A stretch of 64,000 nucleotides of DNA from Artocarpus heterophyllus (lineage: Eukaryota; Streptophyta; Magnoliopsida; Rosales; Moraceae), in NCBI GenBank assembly GCA_025403435.1, contig CM046343.1, forward strand, positions 25,823,126 through 25,887,125. Reading direction: 5' to 3'. The position numbers were made by a program, and so were the translations under genes. The notes beneath the pieces are model-generated. The model worked only from the letters and a program-made list of their open reading frames with translations. It was not told the DNA's origin and ran no database searches. This document shows, piece by piece, positions 31,785 to 43,947 of the stretch; the first letter of the stretch is position 1; every line of letters starts with the position of its first letter.

Positions 31785-34157
31785 TCAAATCGAAGCAACC
31801 GAGTGAAGGGCAAAAGGGGTATTGACCCAGCTGAAGGCAATTGCGCTCCTAACACTATGAGTCCCGTCGCTCCACTCAAACCAACCAAATCTTGCTGCGA
31901 TACCATATCCACCAGTCGAAGAGAACGTGATTTCATATACCTGCTGCGGATTATCAACACTGAACGTAAGGTTATCCGGCGAAACAGCAAAGGTAATACC
32001 TGGAGGTATGGACCAATTCGTGACGTAATAAATCGCATTAACATTGCTTCCCACATTCGTAACAATTCTCCTATACTTGACTGTTTGCACATCACTGGTG
32101 AAAACCACAGAAAACGATGGTAGATTCAGATCCCCTGGCGTAACCTTTGCCCCAAGCGCAGTATATGCTTCATCACATATATTTGGACCAACCTGGCCGT
32201 TCGAAACTAATTTATTTATTTTTTGGTAATCATAACCAATAGAGCAAAGGAAGCCGATGTAGTCAATCACACCCATGTTATACACCAAACCCGGATCGAG
32301 AGCCCGGTTAGGATCCACATGACCAGCCCCGTGAGCTAAAGGCGTTGAGTCTGCCCCTGTCGATAGATCTTTGATGCTTTGGCCAGAATTATCAAGACCA
32401 TAAGCTGTTGTCATAAGAGCGGATTTTATAGCAGCAGGAGACCAATTTGGATAAACATTCTTAAGTAAAGCAGCGATCCCACTAACATGTGGGCAAGCCA
32501 TTGAAGTTCCTGAGATTATGTTGAATTTAACACGTCTAGGATCCACATCGCCCCACGGACCCGTGCCCAGAGTCCAAGCGGCTAAAATGTTGAGACCTGG
32601 AGCTATAACATCGGGTTTGAGAATCTGGGGTGTTAAACGGTTCGGACCACGACCTGAGAAGGCAGCAACTTTTGGAGCAGGTGGCGTTGATGTCCCAGCA
32701 GTTGTTCCTCGGAACATAATGGTTGCCGTTGGATTTTGGCTCTGTTGGATGTACGATCTTATTTCATTTCCATCGTTGTAACTGACTCGAACCCCTGGCA
32801 CAAAATGTGGTTCAGCTTGAAGTTCTTCCCCAACAGAATATTTATTTTGTATTATGAGTCCAACACCGCTAACGTTGTTTACCGCAAGTCCCTTTTCAAA
32901 AGTTGAAATATCACCCCCATCGTTGCAAACAATGATCTTCCCGGCAAGTTGGTTCGGATTGGAGAAACCACGATATTTGCAAAAGCTATTCCCGAAATCC
33001 CCAGCGTAGGCTAGTGGATATTGATTATAAGGCAAAGGAGCACCAGCATAGAGCGTGGATCCAATAAAAGTCCTCGAGTTGACGAGAACCACGTCGGCTT
33101 GAAACTCTCTGTCAACGCTGGAAGCGCCGACGGTTAGTACCCAGGCAGGGAGATGGTGGACTGTGAATGGTGAAGGCCCGTAGTTCCCAGCAATGACAGA
33201 GACAAGAACACCATGTTGCATAGCTCCAAAGCTTGCAATGGCTATGTTATCCTGATAGTACTCACCCCTTCCGCCATGTATGGACATGGATATTATGTGG
33301 ACGCCATCATCGACTGCTTGATCCATGCCAGCCAACATGTCAGCTTGCGAACACCGAGAAGTACTGCAGACTTTGTATATGGCGACGCGGGCTTTCGGAG
33401 CAACACCGACGGCCGTCCCTTTCCCATAGTCAAAAAAGCTTGCACTTTGGACCACGGCTCCCGCAATTGTTGAAGCTACATGAGTCCCATGTCCATTTGT
33501 GTCTCTTGGAGATTTTGTCACCGCCGAAACATTGGATCTACCTAAATTAGACATGTAATTTCCTGAAAGGAACGCTCTTGCACCAATGATCTTCCGGTTG
33601 CAAGACGTATCTGGAAAGTCGCTCCAGACGTCACATACGCCATTCCAAGTGGGTGGGACAGGGGTCAATTCTGCATCCGAAAAACTCGGGTGTTCTGGCC
33701 AAATTCCAGTGTCGACAACTCCAACGATGGAATCTTCGCCATAATTGCCAGCAGGCCAAAGTCCATTTGCAGTGGAAAGTTTTAAAAATTGGTATGTGTG
33801 TGTAGTCTGGATTTCGTGGACTTGGTCGGGCGTGACATCAAGAACGCCTGGAAAGTCTTTAAGCTTTGTGGCTTGGTAAGGGGTAAGGCTTGCCGAGAAG
33901 CCGTTTACAACCTTTTGGTAGGTGTAAAGGATCTTGGAAGGGTTATTGGAAGGAGGAAGAGAATTGATGATGGAGTTGTACCAGTGGTGATGAGAGGTGA
34001 AAAGGGATGGCTTTTTTGACTTTTCCATGTGAACAATGAATGTCTTTGGATGATCTAAATCGCCATCTGAGAATGGTTTTGAAAAGGTTATCGGAAAAAT
34101 AAAACAGGAGAAGAGGAGAATTGTAAAGAATGAAAGATACTTAGAAGTAGTAGTCAT
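31785..34157 (-). CDS. SBT1.4-like: Subtilisin-like serine protease (plant subtilase, SBT1.4-like), intact and intron-less
   Basis: This 790-aa secreted preproprotein starts at ATG 34157, the first Met before a hydrophobic signal peptide (about 1-26). The I9 inhibitor prodomain is at about 38-124 (KTFIVHMEKSKKPSLF … GFSASLTPYQATKL). The peptidase S8 domain has D149 (VGVVDTGIWPEHPSF), H223 (NGHGTHVAS), oxyanion N325 (VIAGNYGP) and S552 (GTSMACPHVSG). A PA domain is inserted at about 365-475, and a C-terminal fibronectin-III-like domain lies at about 676-776. N-glycosylation sequons include N209, N428, N714 and N729. Length, domain order and absence of introns are those of plant SBT1 proteases, which mature in the secretory pathway and act in the cell wall. 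The wording around DPRRVKFNIISGTSM and HGAGHVDPNRALDPGLVY is closest to SBT1.4 as I know the family; assignment to one ortholog needs a tree. The oxyanion stretch is slightly unusual (AGNYGP rather than AGNSGP). No lesions are seen. Confidence 0.95.
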   Translation of the reverse strand: MTTTSKYLSFFTILLFSCFIFPITFSKPFSDGDLDHPKTFIVHMEKSKKPSLFTSHHHWYNSIINSLPPSNNPSKILYTYQKVVNGFSASLTPYQATKLKDFPGVLDVTPDQVHEIQTTHTYQFLKLSTANGLWPAGNYGEDSIVGVVDTGIWPEHPSFSDAELTPVPPTWNGVCDVWSDFPDTSCNRKIIGARAFLSGNYMSNLGRSNVSAVTKSPRDTNGHGTHVASTIAGAVVQSASFFDYGKGTAVGVAPKARVAIYKVCSTSRCSQADMLAGMDQAVDDGVHIISMSIHGGRGEYYQDNIAIASFGAMQHGVLVSVIAGNYGPSPFTVHHLPAWVLTVGASSVDREFQADVVLVNSRTFIGSTLYAGAPLPYNQYPLAYAGDFGNSFCKYRGFSNPNQLAGKIIVCNDGGDISTFEKGLAVNNVSGVGLIIQNKYSVGEELQAEPHFVPGVRVSYNDGNEIRSYIQQSQNPTATIMFRGTTAGTSTPPAPKVAAFSGRGPNRLTPQILKPDVIAPGLNILAAWTLGTGPWGDVDPRRVKFNIISGTSMACPHVSGIAALLKNVYPNWSPAAIKSALMTTAYGLDNSGQSIKDLSTGADSTPLAHGAGHVDPNRALDPGLVYNMGVIDYIGFLCSIGYDYQKINKLVSNGQVGPNICDEAYTALGAKVTPGDLNLPSFSVVFTSDVQTVKYRRIVTNVGSNVNAIYYVTNWSIPPGITFAVSPDNLTFSVDNPQQVYEITFSSTGGYGIAARFGWFEWSDGTHSVRSAIAFSWVNTPFALHSVASI

Positions 34158-34223
34158 GGCAGCTGAATATCGTTTCTGTGTTTATGGTAGGAACTTGGAT
34201 GGGCGATATTGGATTGAATTTGC

Positions 34224-34234
34224 GGGTATTTATG
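34224..34234 (-). promoter_or_regulatory. TATA-like box of the subtilase
   Basis: The minus strand reads CATAAATACCC about 70 bp upstream of the start codon, a usual TATA distance for a short plant 5' leader. A TATAGGGCCC word is slightly further upstream (34251-34260). Confidence 0.5.
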
Positions 34235-34260
34235 TAGGAGTTGGCAAAGCTATAGGGCCC

Positions 34261-34889
34261 ACAAGTATTTCATATGTTTCTTCGTTGCTTCCTGTATCTC
34301 ATTGTGCTCTACTCCCAACTAAGTCTTGGATTTGACGAATCCCAGCATTGATTCTTAAATATAAAATTAAAAGGCAGAGCTCGTACGTATGTATCTCTTC
34401 ATGGGATATTATGATGCAATGCTATAAAAAAAATTTATTTGATAAGAAAATCATTCTCTAATATATATGCGCATATGCGGCGTGCTTGACTAAATATATT
34501 ATATGTATTGAGAAATATCATATGTATGTAAAAAATTATTTTAGCAGACAATTAAAACATAAAAATAATTAGGTACATATCAAAAAAATAGTAGTTAAAA
34601 GGGGTACTTGTATTAAGAAAAATTTTAAAAAGAACGTATTTTAAAAAACGTACCTTTACAGTAACACATTAATGAAAATGTATTTATGAAAAAAAAATAA
34701 TGTCTGAGAAAAATTGTCTCTGTGGGTCATTTTTTTAAAAAAAAAAAGAAGGAAGACACCTGTTATTATTAATAATTAAAATCACCTACAATAACAGAGC
34801 TTCTCGGAGGAGGACATTGTACTGATCACTTTTGATATAATAAAGATTACACAAAATTATTAAGTAGTAATATATTTGAAAAAAGAAAG
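34261..34889. other. AT-rich intergenic stretch upstream of the subtilase
   Basis: No gene is visible. It consists of AT-rich sequence with A runs (for example 34735-34747). Confidence 0.5.
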
Positions 34890-35260
34890 TCATTATTACA
34901 AAGTAGGTATTTAGTAACAAAATATCATCACAAAAGATCGAAAGTTGTCATAAAAAAATTATTTGCAACGACTTGTCATCATATAAAGTTGATCACAAAA
35001 GAGTTATTTAAGACAATATACATTGTTGCAGATGTATTTGCAATGATACATTTGCAACAACAGTTGTTGCAATCATGTTGCTACAAATAAGTCATCAAAA
35101 GGGTCGTTGTGCTAACATGGATCCAAATTTTTTGCGACGACAATTTCAAAATTTGTTGTCGCAAATACTTACTCAAGTGCTAACAAGGCAACAGTTTTTG
35201 TGACAAATATCATCGCTAATGTTTTTGGGTTTTATTTGCATTTGCGATGACTTTGAAAAT
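34890..35260. repeat. CACTA-type subterminal repeats
   Basis: A series of short words in both orientations (TTGCAACGA, TTGCGACGACAA, TTGTTGTCGCAAA, TTTGCGATGAC) is spaced 20-40 bp apart. Positions 35131-35165 form a nearly perfect inverted repeat with an 8-nt centre. Confidence 0.65.
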
Positions 35261-37080
35261 GTTTATATATATATATATATATAATAATTATAATATTATA
35301 ATAAATATGTTTTTATTGATTTTTATTAAATCTTTAATTTGTTATTTTTACTAATAGATTTTACTACAATATATTAAATTACAATAATAAAAATTAATTA
35401 ATATTTAAAATTTTCAATAATAATAAATTGTTTCATTAATAGAAAAAACCCAAACATAATGTCTAAAAATATTAAAGAGTGTAGATAAATAAAAATAAAT
35501 TACAATCTAATCCCTTAAATTTGCAGCATCATCGGCATCCTCACCATTGTCATCAGCATCATATGGAAGAGGCAGAGGACCTGGAGGTTCATAAGTTTAA
35601 GGAGAAGTCAGGGGCAAAAATTAGACATTAGAGTGCAACTGGGCCAGTAAGTCCATCATCTTCTTTTGATTCTCGTATATTTGTAAGTTTTGCTCATATG
35701 ATCATTGCAAATATTCTTTCATGTGAGGATCAACACACATCAAAGATGTCCCATCCGACGGGAGCCAAAGGATGAAGAAGCACCATAGTAAATCTTCTTC
35801 AGGAGTTTAAGGCCTAGTCCAATCTTGTGTCCTCTATGTGTACCTAGAACCTACTCTAAAATTCTCTTATCATTAATAGCTTGTGAATATGAATCGATAG
35901 CAGATTGTGTCCTTTAGGTTGATCTCTCCTCCTCCATCTTATTCTACACAAATAAAAATAAACATATATTATAAATTCAAAGACTAATTTAAATAAGAGA
36001 AGATAATATAGAAAGAATAAAAATACTTACAAAAGTCTACCCGGCTTGGGAGCTAACCTAAGTATCCCCATGATGATGCATGTCACCCTAGTTGTCTATG
36101 GCAGACATCGACTGCTAGGTCGTCATGTTAGCTTGACCAACAATTGTGTTAAAATTGTATATTAGATTATCAAAATCAACTTTTATAATAAATTGTAATT
36201 AAAAAAACTTACTGACCTTTTTATCACAATATTGTGTGTACGATAACCAACCATGTATGCTTGACCACTTCTAATTGCCACGACTATTTTTCTTTGTCTC
36301 TGACCTTTTCTATTTATGATTATGTTAAGCACTAGTAAAATTGAATTATGTATAAGTACTAAATCACCAATTTTGCAAATATACAATTACCTGAAACTTG
36401 GGAGACATGAACCTATGGTAGCAAGGCCCTAGTGATCGGGCTTCTTAAGGTTGCTCAGGGGGTTAGTTCTAACCACTTACTCATTTTTTGCCCCACTATC
36501 CTTATAGCCATGATCAAGGCTAAACCACTCCTACAACACATTCATATTTAGTGGTTTATTATGTATTAACTTTAGGGAAGATTTATAACAATAAAGTTAG
36601 ATGAATACCAGAAGGTGGTCCTATATGCATATTATATGATGGGGTTTACTTCTTTTCAAGAATCATAAAATGGCTCACATACGTCCCTGGTGTGAATGCC
36701 AATTGTACTTTCAAACCACTACTGGGTTTCCATATCCCTTGCAAGTTCCTCTGTCCTCGTTAAATCTAACTGAAATTTTTACGTGCTTCTCCACGCATTT
36801 GCCTTATCTCGAACTGATCATTATTGAGGTTCAGCTCTAGTGCTATAAAAATCAATAAACTTTTCAAAGACAATGAAGTTCAATATCATATTAACTTATT
36901 ATATAATATTGATAGAACAAAGTTAACAATTTTGTAATTAGGTTTTAACATACCCGACTAAGAATGCAACGAAAGTCTATATGGATCGGGTGGAGGTTGT
37001 GCTCCCTGAAAAGCCAGCATAAGTAGCAATTGGACCAAACATAATGCCTGTTAACAAATCAAAATTAGTTAATATCATAC

Positions 37081-37419
37081 TTAAGTATATATAAAAATAC
37101 TATATATATTAAAGTTTGTTTGTGTGTTACATAATTTCGATTCATTTTCATTACTCATGTCTACGCTCTTGCTACCATCATTTATGTCATCTTCGTCTTC
37201 AAAATTGATATCTTTTTCATCAACGTACTCATCTAAAGTTTTATCCTCCTCTCCTAAGTCATCATCTTCTTTAGAGGACTTGTCTTTCAACATTGCATCA
37301 ACATCAGATGTGACAACATTAGATGACACATTAGGTAAATTCCACATCAATATATCAATCTCTGGTAGTTCCACTACTAAGTCAATATTTGTAGACTCGA
37401 TATCTTGAACTACTGTCAC
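37081..37419 (-). pseudogene. Acidic ORF fragment, probably CACTA tnp2-type C-terminus
   Basis: A 112-codon open stretch contains DIESTNIDLVVELPEIDILMWN and a D/E-rich run with YVDEKDINFEDED. It lies upstream of the transposase-like fragment of the same degenerate element. The acidic tail makes similarity weak; it could be an unrelated small ORF. Confidence 0.45.
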
Positions 37420-37640
37420 GTCGTCTACATTTGCTTGTAGAAAATCCTATATATGCTGATGTCCAGAATGTTTAACAACTTTCTAGTTTGAACCATTAAA
37501 CAATTCATCTACATAACTTCTTTGACTTAATAACTTCTTCGACTCAGAATGAGAAATAGGTAACTTGAACCATGGTCATTTTCAACTACTTAAGTTTCAA
37601 AGCTTTAAATTTATGACAAAAACTATATATATTTAAATTA

Positions 37641-38525
37641 GTATAAAAAACAAAGGTATCAGTGCATAATTTTAAACTTTAAATCTGATTAAAATCACAT
37701 CACCATAAAAAAAAAGTTTGCAAAATATATTCTCTTAATAAAAATACGATGTTTTAAGACAACCCCTACTGATAGGGTATGTTTTATAGTAAAATTGTCC
37801 ACGTATATTTAACCTAATATATAATTCTTGAGAAACATGCGATGCAATTTTTTTATATATATTTTTGTGTTGTTTTTTTTCAAACGACAAAAATAGTCTC
37901 CCACACCACCCCCAAACAAAAAGTATTAGAAGCTAACTCTATCACTGTGTATATAGGTAAAGTCTTAAATTCAACACCCAGACTGGTCTGATCTTGGTAG
38001 CATTTTTTGTTTGACATGATAATTACTTTCATATAGCACTTAATTTGTTTTAGTGTAATATTCAATAGGTTTTGGACTACATTTATTGTATGTTACAGTA
38101 AACAAAAACAAGTGTTTTACAAATACACAAATAATGTTACGATGTTGAATGAAAAATATTACAAGTACTAAATTGATACGGATTACAGACTAAAGACTAT
38201 ACATGCACACACATAGAGTGGAAGAAATGTTTTAAATGTTTTTCTTTTAAAAAGAAAAAAAAAAGAAAAAAGAGAAAAAGTTGGATGAAGCTCCTTTTAC
38301 TTGTGGCTAACATTTACCAAAGAGGGTAACGATTATTAATTTATTATTGTACTAGATCTTTTCCTTTTGGGAGCAAAATTTCGTCCTCACAAAAAGATTT
38401 TGTACGGCTAGGTTTATGTAGAACCCTTTTGATTTGGAGCAAAACCTTACTAACAATAAAACAATGGGTAACAATCTAAAAAAGGACATTATGGGTCTAT
38501 TTCGAGAGCTTCCTAGCTAAAAGTT
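37641..38525. other. Intergenic stretch
   Basis: No gene or recognisable element is visible. The sequence is AT-rich with an A-rich run at 38248-38276. Confidence 0.5.
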
Positions 38526-39185
38526 GTTTTTGTTAGATATGTATGCCCTAAGGAGTAAAAATGTAATACGTTTTTGGAGACATTTTTATCAATAAAGAAA
38601 TTATTCATTTATATATATCAAATGTTGTCCTCTTTACGTTCATATTTATTGAATGTATGTTAAGCAAACAATAGTCTGAGACTGTCGGTCTAAACCTTGA
38701 AGAATTGAGCATATGATGGACTGATTATGCGGAAGACATGATTCTTAAGGTGACGGTCTAAAACATATTATCCGTAATCGAGGGAATAAAGTTAGTCACT
38801 TTATTCATGCAAAGATTGTTATGTTGTCTATATCCCTATTGGGAGATGGTTTGTCTTGACCGTCGGAGTTGGACTCCGTAAATAGGAACATTGGCACGTT
38901 GTCATAGGTGACAATGTGTTGGATCGAGACACAAAGTGTGTAACACCCACCTATTTTTATGTAATGGATCATGATAAAGTTAGTAACGACGTTAAGAAAA
39001 TTTTAATAATTTATGTTATACGATATGATTTATGATTTTAATGTTACTAACTTTTATGTCAAGTTTTATGACAGGTGACGACCGCATAAAATCGTTGTGC
39101 TCAAGTGTTCATGTAAAATATAATATATGTTTATTTATGATGCAATGATGATATGAATGTTGTAAGTATGGTATTTTAAGGACAG

Positions 39186-39305
39186 TTCGGCAGGCCGAAA
39201 AGTCTGCCAAAGATTGACAGGCCGATAGAAACCATCGGCGGGCCGAACTTGGTGGAACCAGCAGGCCGAAGAGGAAAATCGACAGGCCGAAGACAGCTGA
39301 CAAGC
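39186..39305. repeat. Palindrome motif cluster in A2 (LTR 5' side)
   Basis: It opens with an exact TTCGGCAGGCCGAA (39186-39199) followed by five degenerate copies at roughly 20-30 bp spacing, almost all with the CAGG core orientation. Confidence 0.88.
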
Positions 39306-41424
39306 AGTAGGCAAAAATCTCTCCAAATTTATGGCTGAGATAATTACGTTAATTAGGTGATTAATTGGCATAATAATGGAATAATTTTATTAGTTAAGGA
39401 AATAAAAGGTTTGACTTCACTTTGATTTGTATTATTTTAAATGGTTTCCTATTTTGAGAGGGAAAAACATGGTAAATGATGAATGATTTGTTTAACTTTC
39501 CCTCTTTGCTCTCTTCCTCCACACCAATTAGCCATCAGTTAGTCAGAAAATTCTGACTTAATGGAGAGTATTGAATTTTTCGTCAGTTATGCTCATTACG
39601 TTAAAAAAAATTTAACGTTCTTTTTCCATTTTTCTCTCATCCTTTCATGTCTTCTCTCTCTCAAATTTCTGAGACGCTTCTTTTGTCTTTCTCTCTTCTC
39701 CTTCTCTTCTCCACGAATTTCATCCTTCCTTCTCTCAAAAATTTTCCGCAATTATTGAAAGAAAAAGTTATATTTCGTTGGTTGAATTCAAGGGTTTTGA
39801 GAAGAAAATCTTCTAAGGTAAGGACTTATTTCTTTTTGGTGTTCTGAAAAAGTATTACTCCTCCTCAATTCGTCTACAATATCTTTCTCTAGGTATTGTG
39901 TTTTGTTTTGAATTTTTAATATGTTATGCATGTATGTATTATGTTATGTTCCTCCAAGTTTCAAGTCATTATGAATTTTCTATGATAAAATATGAAATTT
40001 TTTATCCTTTACCCTTCAAAGTAAAATATTACTATTTAACTATGATGTATGAAAAAGTAATTTTTATTTTAAAGGGGTAAATGTGTTTTGTTTTTCATGA
40101 AAGTTAACAAGAATGTTCATGCATATGTTATGATATAGACTGCAAAGTTTGAGAATGTTTTGATGAATGTATTCTATGTTATGAAATTTCTATGAGATTA
40201 GGTCAAGAAAACTGTTTTTAACAATGTTATTTTTGGATTTTTGTTTTATGAAATGTTTTATATGTTTAAATGATTTTATTAATAAGGAAATAATTTTATG
40301 ATATTGAAATGCATGATAATAAGATGTTTTTATGAATTTTAAAATTAAAATATATGTATGTTAAATTATTAGAAAATGTTTTCAAAAGATTTTCATGTTT
40401 ATAATGTATGAGATGTTTTTGATGATTATACTTAAGAATGCATGTTATGAATTACGTTTATATGAGACGAATGTATATGTGATGTGATATGAATGAATGT
40501 TATATGAATGGATGATATATGAATGGATGTTTTATGATAAGTATTAATTTTATTGTATTTTTAAATGGAAAAATGGCATGAACACGCAAAGGAACGAGCA
40601 CATCGAGACCGCGGTGTCGTCACCAAAGTATATTAAGGTTAAGTAAGCTAGCTTTAAGGTGAGTACATTCTCACCTGCAACATGACACGTTTTACAAGGT
40701 TTAATGTTATGTTCACAATGATATTCATGATGATTTTATGTTTATTTTCCTTAAAGTTTTTCTTATGAAAGATTTTCATTATTTAAAGTTATGCATGTAT
40801 GATGATGACATGTTTCAAAGCATGAAAATTATGTATATATATGTATCATCTAATAAGTGTTGCACAACAATGTTATGTTATGATAAGTTATGATGTCATG
40901 TTTGGTTTGGGATTAGCTACCCTTCTCCTTTCATGACAGCACGCCTATGATGATGTTATGGTGCAACACTTGGGCCCCTAAGATAAAATGGAATAGGTTT
41001 TAATGTGGTCAATGTAATGAAAGATATGTTTCTATGAAATTGTGGTTAAGGCACTTCTATGATATGATGATGATAATGATGTGTATGAAATGTTTTTAAA
41101 TTGTGAGAATTATATGTACTTACTAAGCATTAGCTTATTCAAGATTATGTCATGTTGCAGATAAGGATAAGAAGTTTATGGATTAGGCGGAGGACATAGG
41201 AAGGCGTGTGAGCATTAAGCACGATGAATTGTAACCGGAAGAACGCCAAGAAGAATGTTTTTATGTTTTAAATCAAGTTTTATATGTTGAACATATTTTT
41301 ATATTAAGTTTTAAGAATAAAAGAAATATGTTTCTATATTTTATTTCATACTTTTAAGAATTTTGATCTTCCGTATTTTTATGAAAAGTTGGCTTTGTTT
41401 TAAAATTAAGTTTTCTGAAAAACT

Positions 41425-41650
41425 TTTGGCTCAGTTGGCCTGCCGAACATTATTGGTCGGCCTGCCGATGTTTGAAAGTTCGGTCTGCCGATCATGTTTT
41501 CGGCCTGTCGAACATTGATTAGTTTTTAAGCCTGATTTGCAAAGCCTCTACCGGCCTACCAGTTGAGGGACTTCGGCCTGTCGGTTGAGGAACTTCGGCA
41601 TGCCGATCATGTCTGGCCTGCCGAAGTCCCAAGTTCGGCAGGCCGAACTG
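41425..41650. repeat. Palindrome motif cluster in A2 (LTR 3' side)
   Basis: Eight or more copies are visible, mostly with the CCTG core orientation, opposite to the 5' cluster. It ends with an exact TTCGGCAGGCCGAA at 41634-41647. The words between copies (for example TTTGCAAAGCC) are conserved in A1, A3 and A4. Confidence 0.88.
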
Positions 41651-43792
41651 TGGCAACATGTAATTTTTAAGTGATATGTTGATTAATGAATTATGATGTG
41701 ATGTTTTTTTTTATAAGTTATGATTTTACAACTTGGTATATATATATTATTAAGATAAGTTTATGGATACTTTAAAATATAATTGAATCAATTATGGTAT
41801 GAAACAACTTTAAGCAATAAAAAAAAGAAAAAAAATGTATGTGTGGATCCTGGTTATGTATGTTTAATTATATTTACATTTTAAAGTATCGTATAAATTT
41901 TGTAATTATGTTTATGTTTAAAGTTCAAATGGTATGAATGTATGAATGTAACAACATCTGTGACGTCCGTAAGGGGGCGTTACAAAGTGAATTGATTTGG
42001 ATTAATAATTCTGTCTTGGCAAATCGATTCACTTTAGACAATCATTTGTATTGTATCTTAATCCTGAGATGGATAGTGGGCCCGCTGTCTCGACTTGTGT
42101 CTTTTGATGTACCAAAGGGTGACTCGACATCTCAATAGTGGTATGCATGCCGGTACGTTGAAGGCATGACTCTTGATAGCATAGACTTGTTAGTCATAGA
42201 TATGGAATCTATAGCTCCTCTTTAGGAGTAATGATATCCTCTTATATGCGTTATCCTATAATTGAAGAACCGGAGCGCTCAACCATTTGGATACATAGGT
42301 GTAACCGAATGGTATACTATCTTTGGATGGTAAGTTTTCTAATAGTGAGATAATAAAACGTAAGATAAAATTAATCGGGAGGGTAAGACAGAACTTGTCC
42401 TTAAGCTGATTATGGATTATCATATGGGGATACGATACACTTTGATATGTCATGGAGACTTAGCTATATGGGCTTCGTAATTCTATAAAGTTCGAGAGTG
42501 CAGCTCCAAGCTTTTAGTGGAGTAGCGTTGGAGTTGATAATTGTGAAATGTATATCTGGTATATTAGGTTTCATAATTACCAAGGCTTGAACTTTATAGG
42601 TCCATTTTGGTCCCCTTTGCTAGCTCACAAAATCCTGTAACGATACAGCATGCTTTTTCAATAATTGGTGACTTATGTCGGATTTATCGGATTGGTTTAA
42701 AATTTGAAAGAATCAAATAATTCATGTATGTTTATTGGTTAAATTAATTTTGTAATAAAATTAATTTAAGATAAACTTGTTGAATTATTTGGATCGGATA
42801 ATTCTTGTCTGTTTTTCGGTTGATTTAATTGGATAAATTAAATCAAGATAAACTTGTAGAATTATTGTGAATTAATTTATTTTTTTTAGAGATTATCTTG
42901 ATGAAGTTTGTTTTCATCAGATATGTAACGCCCCGAAATTTATTTAATGTTATTGTAATGTAAAATGATGAATTAGTATGCCATAATTAATGTTTCAACA
43001 TTAATTTGATCATTTGATTAAATTTTGAATTTTAGGTTGTTTTGTTAATTTAATAAATTCTAATGATTTCTTATTATTTTAAAATGTTGTTTTGAGTTTT
43101 AAAACACAACCGTTTGTAAAATGTTAAAAATATTCCGTTTTACAAAACTGTGGGTGGCACTTGTTTTTCACACAGTAAAACCGCCCACCATTTCTCTCTA
43201 TTTATTCTCCCTCCCCTCCCTCTCTTTGGTTCACTCTCTCTCTCCTTCTCTCTCTCTCACCCGTGAGACTCTCCCACTCTCTTCTTCTCGGTCTCTCTCT
43301 TCTCTCTCATTTCTCTCTCAAATTTTTGAATCAAAATTCGAATCCAAAATTCGGGTTAGCAGGAAGGAAGCTCGGGGACGTGATTTGGCAACTAAGAACG
43401 TGAATTGAAGCTTCAATTCGAGGTTAGTTTTGAAATTTCTAAACTTTTTTAAAATTTCCACTTTTTGTGCATATTTGAAATCAAGTTTGTTTGAGCTTAG
43501 AAAACTCTTGATTTGAGTTAAAGGAACTTAGAACACCTAGATTCTAAGCTTGGATTAAAGAAAAAAGGATTAGATTCAAGATTTTTCATTTTTCCTCATT
43601 TTGTCCCATTTTCGGATTTTTGGGATTTTTGTGTTTAAATCTTGTTTAAATGAGTTCAAAAGTGTTCTATTATGCTTTTCTATCATCTATGATTGTTTTC
43701 CATGCCTGAGATTTGAGAAAAACAGGTTAAAATCAAGATTTAGATTTTGAGAGAACTAAAACCCGTGGCTGGAAATTCTACGTTTTTCTAGT

Positions 43793-43947
43793 TTGGTAGG
43801 CCGAACTACGTGTTCGACAGGCCGGGTTCATATGTCCGACAAGCCGAACCTGAAAAATGTCCGGCTGACAGGACTTGATTTTCGGCAGGTCGAACTACAC
43901 AATTCGGCCGGCCGAAGCAGGGCGTCCGACAGGCCGGCAGGGCATGG
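43793..43947. repeat. Palindrome motif cluster in family B
   Basis: Degenerate copies include TAGGCCGAAC, TTCGACAGGCCGG, TTCGGCAGGTCGAAC and TTCGGCCGGCCGAA. The last has a CG centre instead of AG/CT and is a perfect palindrome. Confidence 0.85.

Larger units (their letters stand above)
34890..37640 (-). mobile_element. Degenerate CACTA (En/Spm) DNA transposon
   Basis: At 34890-35260 many short, inverted TTTGCGACGA / TCGTCGCAAA-like words occur (best pair 35131-35165), the signature of CACTA subterminal repeats. On the minus strand at about 35615-35870 broken text reads DGTSLMCVDPHMKEYLQ, YEQNLQIYENQKKMMDLLAQL and GTHRGHKIGLGL, resembling the plant En/Spm-type transposase C-terminus. At 37081-37419 an acidic stretch (KEDDDLGEEDKTLDEYVDE) resembles the tail seen at the end of CACTA tnp2-type ORFs. 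I could not identify CACTA termini or a 3-bp duplication, so the limits are approximate. Confidence 0.65.
38934..41989 (+). mobile_element. Solo LTR, Gypsy family A, copy A2 (38939-41984), nested in the Copia solo LTR
   Basis: The 3046-bp element begins TGTAACACCCACC and ends GGGGCGTTACA, flanked by a perfect AAGTG duplication (38934-38938 and 41985-41989). It is the inverted relative of A1. A CT-rich leader-like tract (39610-39740) and a donor-like AAGGTAAGGAC word (39816-39826) suggest plus-strand orientation. No coding sequence is present. Motif clusters lie at 39186-39305 and 41425-41650. Confidence 0.92.

Noticed and set aside
31803..33550. Several plus-strand open frames of 60-106 codons opposite the subtilase
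   Set aside because: Antisense shadows of a conserved protease; no independent domain or start context.
43121..43408. 95-codon Ser/Leu-rich frame in the family-B LTR
   Set aside because: It comes from the CT-rich leader-like tract; the composition alone explains it.
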